Of a stretch of DNA of 17,984 bases, positions 8,718-15,925 are shown piece by piece. Within the stretch, counting starts at the first letter, position 1; the number at the start of each line of letters is the position of its first letter. Both the position numbers and the translations under genes were made by a program. The DNA comes from Bacteroidales bacterium (GTDB taxonomy: Bacteria > Bacteroidota > Bacteroidia > Bacteroidales > Paludibacteraceae), in assembly GCA_900769555.1 (NCBI GenBank), contig CAAGHA010000044.1, positions 1 to 17,984 on the forward strand. The letters run 5' to 3'. The notes below the pieces were generated by a model. It did no database searches. It was not told where the DNA came from and saw only the letters and a list, made by a program, of their open reading frames with translations.

Positions 8718-10409
8718 ATGTCAGAAAAAACAATTGAAAAAGAGGAAAAGAAAAGTTTGAACTTCATCGAAGAGATAGTAGAAGAAGATTTGAAAGAAGG
8801 TCGCAATGGTGGACGAATTCAGACTCGTTTTCCTCCGGAACCCAATGGATATCTACATATTGGTCATGCCAAAGCCATCTGCATGGACTTTGGAATTGCT
8901 CAAAAATACAATGGAACATGTAACTTACGATTTGACGATACCAACCCTGTAAAAGAGGATGTTGAATATGTTGATTCCATCAAGGAAGATATTCAATGGT
9001 TAGGTTTTCAATGGAAAGATGTCTATTACGCATCCGACTATTTCCAACAATTATGGGATTTAGCCGTTCGATTTATAAAAGAGGGAAAAGCATACGTTGA
9101 TGAGCAAAGTGCCGAAGAGATTGCTAAGCAAAAAGGAACTCCAACAACACCGGGAACAGAAAGTCCGTACAGAAACAGACCGATTGAAGAGAACTTACAA
9201 CTCTTCATGGATATGACTGAAGGTAAAATCGAAGATGGTAAAATGGTTCTACGTGCAAAAATTGACATGGCAAGTCCAAACATGCATTTTCGTGATCCAA
9301 TCATCTATCGTATCATCACAACACACCCACACCATCGTACCGGAAACCAATGGAAAGTGTATCCGATGTACGACTTTGCACATGGACAATCAGACTATTT
9401 TGAGGGAGTAACTCACTCTCTTTGTACGTTAGAGTTTGAGGTGCATCGTCCTCTATACGATTGGTTCATTGACCAATTTGCAGATAGTGATTATCGTCCA
9501 AAACAACGCGAGTTTAATCGTTTGAACATCACCTATACTGTGATGAGTAAACGAAAGATGCTTCAGTTGGTACAAGAGGGCTTGGTACGTGGTTGGGACG
9601 ACCCTCGTATGCCAACCATCGGAGGTCTGAGAAGAAGAGGTTATACACCCTCATCCATCCGAAAGTTTATTGACAGAATAGGTTATACCAAATATGACGG
9701 AATCATTGATGTATCACTTCTGGAAGCTACAATACGTGAGGAGTTGAATGCAACAGCAATTCGTGTAAATGCTGTTATCAATCCTATCAAGCTAATTTTG
9801 ACAAACTATCCGGAAGGACAAGTTGAGATGATGGAGGCAATCAATAACCCTGAAGATGAATCAATGGGCAAAAGAGAAATTCCATTCTCACGTGAATTAT
9901 ACATCGAAAGTGAAGACTTTATGGAAGAGGCTCCAAAGAAATACTTCCGTCTGACTATAGGAAATGAAGTGCGCTTGAAGAATGGATATATCATCAAGTG
10001 TACCGGATGTAAAAAAGATGAGAACGGAAAGGTGACAGAGGTATATGCTGAATATGATCCGGACACAAAGAGCGGAATGCCGGGTAGCGACAGAAAAGTT
10101 AAAGGTACAATTCACTGGGTTTCTGTTCCTCATGCGGTTCCTGCAGAGGTTCGGTTGTATGACAGACTATTCAATGTTGAAAATCCGGGAGATGAAAAAG
10201 AGAAAGATTTCAGAGAAATGTTGAATCCTGATTCTTTGAAGATTGCAAATGCATTTATCGAGCCTTGGTTGACAAATGCTCAACCGCTTCAAAATTTCCA
10301 ATTCCAACGCATCGGATACTTTAACGTCGATCCTGATTCAACTGCAGATAAGATGGTATTTAACCGCACAGTATCTCTAAAAGACAGCTGGGCAAAAATA
10401 GCAAGATAA
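8718..10409 (+). CDS. glnS: Glutaminyl-tRNA synthetase (GlnRS)
   Basis: Class I aminoacyl-tRNA synthetase that charges tRNA-Gln with glutamine in the cytoplasm (EC 6.1.1.18). The product is 563 residues, close to the roughly 550 residues usual for bacterial GlnRS. The ATP-binding HIGH motif is at residues 47-50 within PPEPNGYLHIGHAK, and the KMSKS-type loop is MSKRK at 276-280. The GlnRS-specific segments RFDDTNP, HPHHRTGNQWKVYPMYDFAHG and CTLEFEVHRPLYDWF are present. Residues about 350-560 form the two-part beta-barrel anticodon-binding region. The GlnRS reading is favoured over GluRS by overall length, the MSKRK form and the C-terminal beta-barrel sequence. It appears monocistronic, with its own promoter and terminator, and is unrelated in function to its repeat-protein neighbours. 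Confidence 0.97.
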   Translation: MSEKTIEKEEKKSLNFIEEIVEEDLKEGRNGGRIQTRFPPEPNGYLHIGHAKAICMDFGIAQKYNGTCNLRFDDTNPVKEDVEYVDSIKEDIQWLGFQWKDVYYASDYFQQLWDLAVRFIKEGKAYVDEQSAEEIAKQKGTPTTPGTESPYRNRPIEENLQLFMDMTEGKIEDGKMVLRAKIDMASPNMHFRDPIIYRIITTHPHHRTGNQWKVYPMYDFAHGQSDYFEGVTHSLCTLEFEVHRPLYDWFIDQFADSDYRPKQREFNRLNITYTVMSKRKMLQLVQEGLVRGWDDPRMPTIGGLRRRGYTPSSIRKFIDRIGYTKYDGIIDVSLLEATIREELNATAIRVNAVINPIKLILTNYPEGQVEMMEAINNPEDESMGKREIPFSRELYIESEDFMEEAPKKYFRLTIGNEVRLKNGYIIKCTGCKKDENGKVTEVYAEYDPDTKSGMPGSDRKVKGTIHWVSVPHAVPAEVRLYDRLFNVENPGDEKEKDFREMLNPDSLKIANAFIEPWLTNAQPLQNFQFQRIGYFNVDPDSTADKMVFNRTVSLKDSWAKIAR

Positions 10410-10427
10410 AGTTTGTTTAAGATAAGA

Positions 10428-10466
10428 AAAAGAAACTGCTAATCTATATGGTTAGCAGTTTCTTTT
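10428..10466 (+). terminator. Terminator of glnS
   Basis: AAAAGAAACTGCTAA (10428-10442) and TTAGCAGTTTCTTTT (10452-10466) form a perfect 15-bp stem with a 9-base loop. It begins 19 bases after the glnS stop codon and ends in a T-run on the plus strand. Confidence 0.88.
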
Positions 10467-10514
10467 ATATTACTAAAAACACTCTCTATCAATCACAAAA
10501 TAATTCTTACCTTC

Positions 10515-10565
10515 CGATTCTTTATCGGAAACTCACTTTTTTTATGCGTTTCCGAAAGAGAATCG
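10515..10565. repeat. Imperfect inverted repeat downstream of the LRR_5 terminator
   Basis: CGATTCTTTATCGGAAAC (10515-10532) pairs with GTTTCCGAAAGAGAATCG (10548-10565) at 16 of 18 positions, with a 15-base T-rich spacer on the plus strand. The left arm also contains a small hairpin of its own, CCGAT-TCTTT-ATCGG. No T-run follows, so it is probably not a terminator. A nearly identical copy lies at 13895-13945. Confidence 0.7.
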
Positions 10566-10592
10566 ATTGTTTTTTGAAGAATTTGATTAGAA

Positions 10593-10630
10593 AAAAAATG
10601 GGACGCACTTTTCCGTGCATCCCATTTTTT
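10593..10630 (-). terminator. Terminator of the LRR_5/BspA-like gene
   Basis: AAAAAATGGGACGCAC (10593-10608) and GTGCATCCCATTTTTT (10615-10630) form a 16-bp stem with a 6-base loop. In RNA from the minus strand the single imperfect position is a U-G wobble, while on the plus strand it is an A-C mismatch. That supports use by the minus-strand gene ending at 10649. Confidence 0.85.
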
Positions 10631-10648
10631 ATATTTCATGGAAGAGGT

Positions 10649-13051
10649 TTATTTCTTCCAAGTCACAGATTTGCAACCTTTTAAACCTTGATCTTGCACA
10701 AATACCTTATCTTCTGAATTATCAATTATGACATCGAGATTTTCACAACCTCTAAACGCATACTGCATAATAGTCTCAACACTGGAAGGAATTTCTACTT
10801 TAGTTATACCCTTACAGCCATCAAATGAAGAATTTCCTATGGTTATAACAGTTGAAGGAACTGTAAATTCGCCTGATGAAGCAGCCGGGAAATAAATCAA
10901 ATGGCTTTTGTTTTTGTTATACAAAACTCCATCTATAGATAAATATGCGGTATTATCAGGTGACACACTGTAACTTGTCACACCTAAGCAATAAAAAAAC
11001 GCATTTTTACCAATAGAAGTAACACTTGCCGGAATCTCAATTTTGGTCAAACTTTGACATTGAGCAAACGCATTTTCTTCAATTGTTGCAACACTTGACG
11101 GAATCTTAATTTTACTCAAGCTTTTACAAAAGCCAAAAGTATAATAACCAATAGTGGTAACACCTGATGGGATCTCTACATCAACCAATTTTTCACACTT
11201 ATAAAATGCAGATGCACCAATTTCGATAACCGTTGGCGGAATTAATACGGAGGTTAAGTTTGAACAGTTGGTAAAAGCGTGATCTCCTATACTTGTTAAT
11301 CCGTATGGAATAGATACACTTGTTAACTCATTACAATTAGAAAAGGCATATTCTCCAATTCCTACAACAGAGTAAACTTTACCTTCGATCTTAACTTTAG
11401 ATGGGATGGTCAATAAACCATCTATCAAACTACAATCCGTTTCTTCGGTTACCACAACGGCGGTATCCGACACGATTTCAAATTTCAAAGGAGTGTCAGA
11501 CTCGTCTACTAATAAATCCCAAGTCACAGATTTGCAGTCGTCAAAAGCTCCGCTTACAACAGTTACGTCTTCTTCCGCATTGAGAATTACTACATTAAGA
11601 TTTTCACAACCTTTAAACGCTTTCCAGTCGATGTATTTTACGCTTGACGGAATAGTTAGGTTGGTCAAACCGGTACAACCCTCGAAAGCAAATTCAGAGA
11701 TGATTGTGACTGTGTTTGGAATCTCTACGCCGGTCAGACCTTTGCATAAACCGAACGCTCCGCTTGCGATCTTTGTTACGCTAGAAGGCACAGTGAACTT
11801 GCCTTGAAATTTGCCCGGCACCTGAACCAAAATTGTCTTCTCTTTGTTGTACAAAACACCATTGACAGAAGCATAAGCAGGATTTTTGTCATCCACGTTT
11901 ATGCTTGCCAAATTTTGGCAGTCGAAAAACGCATATTCAACAATGTTTGTAACATTAGCCGGAATATCTATGCTTGCCAAACTTGCACACCCTTCAAATG
12001 CAGTTCCGTCAATTTTTGTAACCGAAGCAGGTATATTAATATCCGACAAGCTTGCACATCCACTAAAGAGTGAATTACTGATTATCTCAATGCCTTCTCC
12101 CAGCACGACAGACTCCAAGTTTTCACAGTAGGAAAAAGTTGCAATACCCATATTTGTAACTCCTTCGGACACATTCACGTAAGTTAAGTTTTTGCAATTG
12201 CTGAACGCATTGTTCGCAATACCTGTAACAGTATATACGCTGCCGTCAATTTTTACCTTCGATGGGATGAATACAGAATCAAGCTTAGAGTAATCGCCTT
12301 TTATAACCACAGCAGTTGTGTCGGACACTTCAAATTGCAATCCTGTAGATTCTTTGTCTGGAATTTCCCATGTTACAGATTTGCATCCATCAAAAGCATC
12401 GCTTCCAACAGTTACGTTCCTTTCTGTGTTGTTAATTACTAAGTCAAGAGAGTGACATCCAAGGAACGCCATATCACCTATACTTTTAACATTAGATGAT
12501 ATTTTAACGCCGATTAAATCCCAGCAACTACGAAATGCAAGATTCCCAATACTAGTAACGCTCGACGGAATCTTTACGCTGGTCAAATAATGACAGAACT
12601 CAAACACTTGATCTTCTATCCTTGTAACGCCATTTGGAATTTCCACATCTTTCAGACGCCAACAAGCCTTAAATGCAGCAACACCGATGGTTGTAACAGA
12701 CGGAGGAATGGTTATATTTTTCATATTATCACAGCTCTCAAACGCTCGTTCCTCAATTTCGGTGATAGTATATACCTTGCCATCAATTTTAACCGTTGAA
12801 GGAATAACTACATCATCGTTCAGATTTTCAGGTGAAACGCCGCATCTCACACTTACAGTGCTATCTGACAATATTGTGAATTTAAATGTCGTGTCAGCCT
12901 CTTGTGTCTCTTCAAAAACCACCTCTTTTACATTCTCCACATTAAACTTTACATTTTCTCCATTGTTTAGTTTTACAATCATATTGGTTCCTGCAAATAA
13001 GGATAAGCCGAACACTAACGTCGCAACTAATGTTATTAAACTTTTTTTCAT
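10649..13051 (-). CDS. Secreted BspA-like leucine-rich-repeat (LRR_5) protein
   Basis: The product is 800 residues with a signal peptide (MKKSLITLVATLVFGLSLFA, then GT). A short N-terminal module follows (residues 22-48, NMIVKLNNGENVKFNVENV). The rest is three blocks, about 56-228, 239-511 and 522-798. Each block opens with a strand pair ending IPSxVKIDGKVYT and closes with CKSVTW. I count about 24 LRR_5 units of the form I-G-x-x-A-F-x-x-C-x-x-L-x-x-V-x-I-P-x-S-V (6, 9 and 9 per block). Each large block has one beta-hairpin insert reading GVLYNK (near 398 and 708). This is the TpLRR/BspA family, known in Bacteroidota and other mucosal microbes for adhesion. No T9SS tail or lipobox is present, so its surface anchoring is unexplained. 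It starts 21 bases after the stop of the 161-residue gene, so the two form an operon. Base composition varies along the gene (about 27-37% G+C near 11041-11160, 48-50% near 11701-11820). Confidence 0.9.
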   Translation of the reverse strand: MKKSLITLVATLVFGLSLFAGTNMIVKLNNGENVKFNVENVKEVVFEETQEADTTFKFTILSDSTVSVRCGVSPENLNDDVVIPSTVKIDGKVYTITEIEERAFESCDNMKNITIPPSVTTIGVAAFKACWRLKDVEIPNGVTRIEDQVFEFCHYLTSVKIPSSVTSIGNLAFRSCWDLIGVKISSNVKSIGDMAFLGCHSLDLVINNTERNVTVGSDAFDGCKSVTWEIPDKESTGLQFEVSDTTAVVIKGDYSKLDSVFIPSKVKIDGSVYTVTGIANNAFSNCKNLTYVNVSEGVTNMGIATFSYCENLESVVLGEGIEIISNSLFSGCASLSDINIPASVTKIDGTAFEGCASLASIDIPANVTNIVEYAFFDCQNLASINVDDKNPAYASVNGVLYNKEKTILVQVPGKFQGKFTVPSSVTKIASGAFGLCKGLTGVEIPNTVTIISEFAFEGCTGLTNLTIPSSVKYIDWKAFKGCENLNVVILNAEEDVTVVSGAFDDCKSVTWDLLVDESDTPLKFEIVSDTAVVVTEETDCSLIDGLLTIPSKVKIEGKVYSVVGIGEYAFSNCNELTSVSIPYGLTSIGDHAFTNCSNLTSVLIPPTVIEIGASAFYKCEKLVDVEIPSGVTTIGYYTFGFCKSLSKIKIPSSVATIEENAFAQCQSLTKIEIPASVTSIGKNAFFYCLGVTSYSVSPDNTAYLSIDGVLYNKNKSHLIYFPAASSGEFTVPSTVITIGNSSFDGCKGITKVEIPSSVETIMQYAFRGCENLDVIIDNSEDKVFVQDQGLKGCKSVTWKK

Positions 13052-13072
13052 TTTATTTATTATCTTATTTTA

Positions 13073-13558
13073 TTATTTACGAATGATTTTAAATGATTGA
13101 TTTCCGGCAGTAAGCACGTAAACTCCTGCTTTGTTTGGTATAACTATGGTTGCTTTCCCGTCTGCGTCTGCCTTTGTCTGAGACAATACTGAGCCACTTA
13201 TGCTAACAAGTGAAACTGTCAGGTTAGGCTGCGCATTCTGCACTTCGATAGTCTCGTTGTCTATCCATGCAATTTGCAACGGTCGGGAAGAGTTTGCTTC
13301 TACTTTTGTAGTGCCTCCTGAACTTCCTTCGTTGTTCTCTGTGAAGTGATAGTTTTTGACACTCTCAAAAGCGTATGTCGTCTTTGCGTCTTTGTTGACC
13401 ACAAGGCTTCCGCTTTGGTAGGTGATGACGGGATTGTCCGCCAAAAGAAACGATACTTTTGCCCCCTCCTTCATTTCAACTGTCAGGTACTTAGATTCGG
13501 CATGCAAACCCAATACCATACACATCAGAGACAAAGTTGTAATAAACCGTTTTTTCAT
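13073..13558 (-). CDS. Small secreted protein with T9SS-like sorting tail and no evident passenger domain
   Basis: The product is 161 residues with a signal peptide (MKKRFITTLSLMCMVLGLHA, then ES). Residues about 22-72 form a module (KYLTVEMKEGAKVSFLLAD to FESVKNYHF) that resembles the N-terminal piece of the LRR_5 protein encoded downstream. A Ser/Gly linker near 78-82 leads to residues about 92-161, which look like a T9SS type A sorting tail: TVSLVSISGSVL, then NKAGVYVLTAGNQSFKIIRK. No catalytic or repeat domain lies between them. It is the first gene of the operon behind the promoter at 13661-13692. One counted line (13381-13440) is 52% G+C, well above its surroundings. Its function is unknown; a surface-delivered partner of the LRR_5 protein is inference. 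Confidence 0.8.
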   Translation of the reverse strand: MKKRFITTLSLMCMVLGLHAESKYLTVEMKEGAKVSFLLADNPVITYQSGSLVVNKDAKTTYAFESVKNYHFTENNEGSSGGTTKVEANSSRPLQIAWIDNETIEVQNAQPNLTVSLVSISGSVLSQTKADADGKATIVIPNKAGVYVLTAGNQSFKIIRK

Positions 13559-13612
13559 CTTGTTTTGTTTCTGTTCTTTAGTGAGGTTCTATAAAATTTC
13601 ACATCATCAGCA

Positions 13613-13639
13613 TGTAGTCTGAACCCCATTGAGACTACA
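13613..13639 (-). promoter_or_regulatory. Hairpin in the 5' leader of the LRR_5 operon
   Basis: TGTAGTCT (13613-13620) and AGACTACA (13632-13639) form a perfect 8-bp stem; past a G-G mismatch, AA and TT can add two pairs. It lies about 15-40 bases downstream of the predicted transcription start and about 55 bases before the start codon. The arms could be an mRNA structure or an operator for a dimeric regulator. Confidence 0.5.
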
Positions 13640-13660
13640 ACCAATGAATAAAATTGGGCG

Positions 13661-13692
13661 CAAAAGTAGTATGATTAGTTCTAAAAACCAAG
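13661..13692 (-). promoter_or_regulatory. Bacteroidota-type promoter of the LRR_5 operon
   Basis: On the minus strand, TACTTTTG (13668-13661) matches TAnnTTTG exactly. CTTG (13692-13689) sits 20 bases upstream, close to the -33 TTTG consensus at the expected spacing. Transcription would start near 13655, leaving a leader of about 96 bases before the ATG at 13558. Confidence 0.7.
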
Positions 13693-13717
13693 TGATTTTG
13701 GAGTAATTTTTACCTAT

Positions 13718-13726
13718 GGGGGGGGG
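13718..13726. repeat. Homopolymeric G9 tract upstream of the LRR_5 operon promoter
   Basis: Nine consecutive G bases lie in otherwise very AT-rich DNA, 25 bases upstream of the -33 element. Homopolymer tracts of this length are prone to slipped-strand changes, so it may tune promoter activity (inference). Between the tract and 13774 I see no other clear element. Confidence 0.75.
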
Positions 13727-13774
13727 TAAAACGTTGATTATTAGCACTTTATTTTTTTACAACAAAGAAAGAGA

Positions 13775-13870
13775 ATGGCAAACAATGTAATAAACTTAGA
13801 GACTACATTACTTGGAAAGAAGTACATTGCAACCAAGAAAAGATACGAATTACTCAAACACTTTCAATAA
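13775..13870 (+). CDS. Possible 31-residue small protein, unrecognised
   Basis: ATG at 13775 is preceded by AAAGAAAGAG, and the frame runs to TAA at 13868. The product begins MANNVINLETTLLGKK and is strongly basic in its second half (KKRYELLKHF). It occupies the otherwise empty stretch between the divergent promoter region and copy 2 of the 167-bp repeat. No good TAnnTTTG promoter is visible. It may be a remnant of a longer gene or chance. Confidence 0.25.
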   Translation: MANNVINLETTLLGKKYIATKKRYELLKHFQ

Positions 13871-13888
13871 AATGATAAGAAGCTTTCC

Positions 13889-14055
13889 ACCTTCCGATTC
13901 TTTATCGGAAACTCGCTTTTTTTATACGTTTCCGAAAGAGAATCGATAGTTTTTTTGAAGAATTTGATTAGAAAAAAAATGGGACGCACTTTTCCGTGCA
14001 TCCCATTTTTATACTTCATGAAAGAGGTTTATTTCTTCCAAGTTACAGATTTGCA
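13889..14055. repeat. 167-bp direct repeat, copy 2 (behind the xylanase gene)
   Basis: Same orientation as copy 1, with starts 3,380 bases apart. It carries the inverted repeat (13895-13912 with 13928-13945), the minus-strand terminator and the codons CKSVTWKK plus stop. Similarity begins at ACCTTCCGATTC and ends at TTTGCA. The two copies bracket the whole LRR_5 operon and its promoter. Confidence 0.9.
13975..14010 (-). terminator. Duplicated terminator now downstream of the xylanase gene
   Basis: AAAAATGGGACGCAC (13975-13989) and GTGCATCCCATTTTT (13996-14010) form a 15-bp stem with a 6-base loop, again fully paired only in minus-strand RNA. It is the first terminator-like structure after the xylanase stop at 14114, so it probably ends the xylanase transcript. 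Confidence 0.8.
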
Positions 14056-14112
14056 GTTTTGGAAAGCGTTATCTCCGAATGATACATTGCTTTCAGAAAT
14101 AACCTTCACAAA
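14029..14112 (-). pseudogene. Remnant of the 3' end of a second LRR_5/BspA-like gene
   Basis: On the minus strand this stretch reads VKVISESNVSFGDNAFQN followed by CKSVTWKK and a stop. It matches the block endings of the intact LRR_5 protein (for example a V-T-V-x-x-x-AF-x-x-CKSVTW ending near residues 495-511). It has no start and abuts the end of the xylanase gene in a different frame, so it is a leftover and not a gene. Its last codons belong to copy 2 of the 167-bp direct repeat; the preceding codons differ from copy 1, so it came from a different LRR_5 block or gene. Confidence 0.8.
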
Positions 14113-14113
14113 A

Positions 14114-15898
14114 TCACTCTCTAACAACTTTCCCTACAACATTCTCACTGCCATTACGTTTCAAAAGAACCAAATAAACCGTATCTTTCAAAGCCGATAG
14201 ATCCAAGGTAGTCGGACCGGTTGCTTCGCCCTTCAATAGAGAGTGACCGGAAAGATCAAAGATCTCAAAACCAAAGCGTCCTTCACAATAAAATTGCAAC
14301 ATACCATCCTTAGCGAACTGAGAGAAACATCTCTTCTCAACATTAGATTCCATCAAATTTAGATCCGTTGTAATTTCCATTCCCTCAACAATTCTATCAT
14401 AAGCGACTTTCGGTTTATACTCGCTAAATATCAACGGTTTACCACTTTCTCTCCAACTTGTTTCATCATTAGTACCCCAAACAGCTACTAAACTGATTTT
14501 TTCTTTATACTCGCGATAGATATCAAACAAATCTTTGTACATCTGCGCTTGCTTGTTAAAATCAGCACCATCCGCTAACGTAATATCTAACTCTGTTACT
14601 TGAATATCACAACCAATAGAGGCATACTTCTCTACCGCAGCACGATACAGAGAAGCAGATGGAAAACTTGTACTTAAATGCGACTGCATTCCTACTCCAT
14701 CGCAAAGACTTTGAGCAAACAAACTGCTAACTAAACTATAGATGGCATCACGCTTAGCATCGATATACTCATTGTAATCATTGTAATACAATTTGCACTG
14801 ACGAGGAACATACTTACGCGCATACTCAAAAGCTTTAAAAATAAATGAATTATCACCATAAACCTCCATCCAACGAGAAGTTCCATCGGTTACGTAATTA
14901 CTTCCCGGCTGACGCAAATTACCATTATCCAGAAAAGCCTCATTTACAACATCCCATGCATAAATTTGCAAGTTAGGAAATTCAGTCGTCACAAGTTCCA
15001 CAACATTCTTGATGTAGTTCTCCATTCGCTGATCCATAACAGATTTTGAAACAGTGGCACCATTCGACTGAAAGCCCTCGTTAAAGAACCAATCCGGAGT
15101 CTGCGAATGCCAAACAAAGACATGACCTCTAATAGGCAATTTATTATCTTCGCAAAATTTTAACACTGAACGAGTAGAACCGGGTAAATGAACTTGAGGG
15201 TTTGTATCTCCCCCATTTTCGATACTGGCTTGTTGATCCAAAAGGCAATCCGGCTTTAACTCATTCCCCGGTGTCACACTATTAAAATGGTGTAATATCA
15301 AAACTTTGTTGTTTTTCGGAGTAATTTCACTCTGAGTAGCCGCAGTTCCTATTTTAAAATAAGATGCAAAATAATCTTTCAACGGAGCCTCCGGATGCTC
15401 AACCAACTCTTCCACCACCTCCTCGCAAGAGAAGTCATCAAAATAAAAACTTAATGTTTCATTATTGGATTGCAAATAGGGCTTAACATCTGTAACATCA
15501 TCCGGTAGGATCATCTCACCTTTCAACTCAGTCCAAGAGTAGGCATAAACCTCTTTTTGATCTATACAAGGGTAAGATGCATTTCCGTTCTCCGAATATT
15601 GAAGACTTAAATTCATATTAGCATTTTGAGTAACAAAGACAAAAACACTGAATTTGTACTTTTTACCGCCCTGAATATAGGCATTTGACAACTCTGCACC
15701 ATGCCAATTTGCGGTACGATCTGTAACATACAAAGATTGTTGCCCACCATGTTTTTGTTCTGCACTAAGAGATATTTTACCATCTCCACGTCCTTGCCAA
15801 TCATCGGAATTACTTTCAAAATCATAAAACACCCCTTGCGCATTCGCATTAAAAACAAAAAGGGCTAGTACTAAAAATTGTAATAATAGTTTTTTCAT
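14114..15898 (-). CDS. Secreted CBM-GH10 endo-1,4-beta-xylanase with T9SS-like tail
   Basis: Hydrolyses internal beta-1,4 bonds of xylan (EC 3.2.1.8). The start at 15898 gives a clean signal peptide (MKKLLLQFLVLALFVFNANA, then Q); in-frame ATGs at 15910 and 15928 are rejected because 15928 lies inside the promoter motif. The product is 594 residues. Residues about 22-160 are a carbohydrate-binding module of the CBM4/9/22 type (FESNSDDWQGRGDG, YVTDRTANWHG, YFDDF). Residues about 172-505 are the GH10 barrel: HFNSVTPGNELKPD near 204-217, RGHVFVWHSQTPDW near 257-270, WDVVNEA with acid/base Glu320, TELDI with nucleophile Glu436, and WGTNDETSWR near 474-483. Residues about 515-594 resemble a T9SS sorting tail (FEIFDLSGHSLL, ending GKVVRE). 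No SusC/SusD or other glycan-use genes are adjacent. An LRR_5 remnant and duplicated terminator follow it. Confidence 0.93.
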   Translation of the reverse strand: MKKLLLQFLVLALFVFNANAQGVFYDFESNSDDWQGRGDGKISLSAEQKHGGQQSLYVTDRTANWHGAELSNAYIQGGKKYKFSVFVFVTQNANMNLSLQYSENGNASYPCIDQKEVYAYSWTELKGEMILPDDVTDVKPYLQSNNETLSFYFDDFSCEEVVEELVEHPEAPLKDYFASYFKIGTAATQSEITPKNNKVLILHHFNSVTPGNELKPDCLLDQQASIENGGDTNPQVHLPGSTRSVLKFCEDNKLPIRGHVFVWHSQTPDWFFNEGFQSNGATVSKSVMDQRMENYIKNVVELVTTEFPNLQIYAWDVVNEAFLDNGNLRQPGSNYVTDGTSRWMEVYGDNSFIFKAFEYARKYVPRQCKLYYNDYNEYIDAKRDAIYSLVSSLFAQSLCDGVGMQSHLSTSFPSASLYRAAVEKYASIGCDIQVTELDITLADGADFNKQAQMYKDLFDIYREYKEKISLVAVWGTNDETSWRESGKPLIFSEYKPKVAYDRIVEGMEITTDLNLMESNVEKRCFSQFAKDGMLQFYCEGRFGFEIFDLSGHSLLKGEATGPTTLDLSALKDTVYLVLLKRNGSENVVGKVVRE

Positions 15899-15925
15899 AT
15901 TTTGTTGCATTTGATTAATTCGCAA

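Larger units (their letters stand above)
10509..10675. repeat. 167-bp direct repeat, copy 1 (3' end of the LRR_5 gene plus terminator)
   Basis: This stretch recurs at 13889-14055 in the same orientation. I count six substitutions and two single-base indels over 167 bases, about 95% identity. It contains, in plus-strand order, an imperfect inverted repeat, the minus-strand terminator and the last nine codons of the LRR_5 gene (CKSVTWKK plus stop). Similarity stops abruptly at 10676, where the coding part diverges. Confidence 0.9.

Noticed and set aside
10448..10684. 78-codon plus-strand frame after glnS
   Set aside because: It begins inside the glnS terminator and crosses the LRR_5 terminator and gene end; the similar frame at 13955 exists only because the DNA is duplicated.
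11406..12131. Plus-strand frames opposite the LRR_5 gene
   Set aside because: They are antisense shadows of a periodic gene, without start signals or known motifs.
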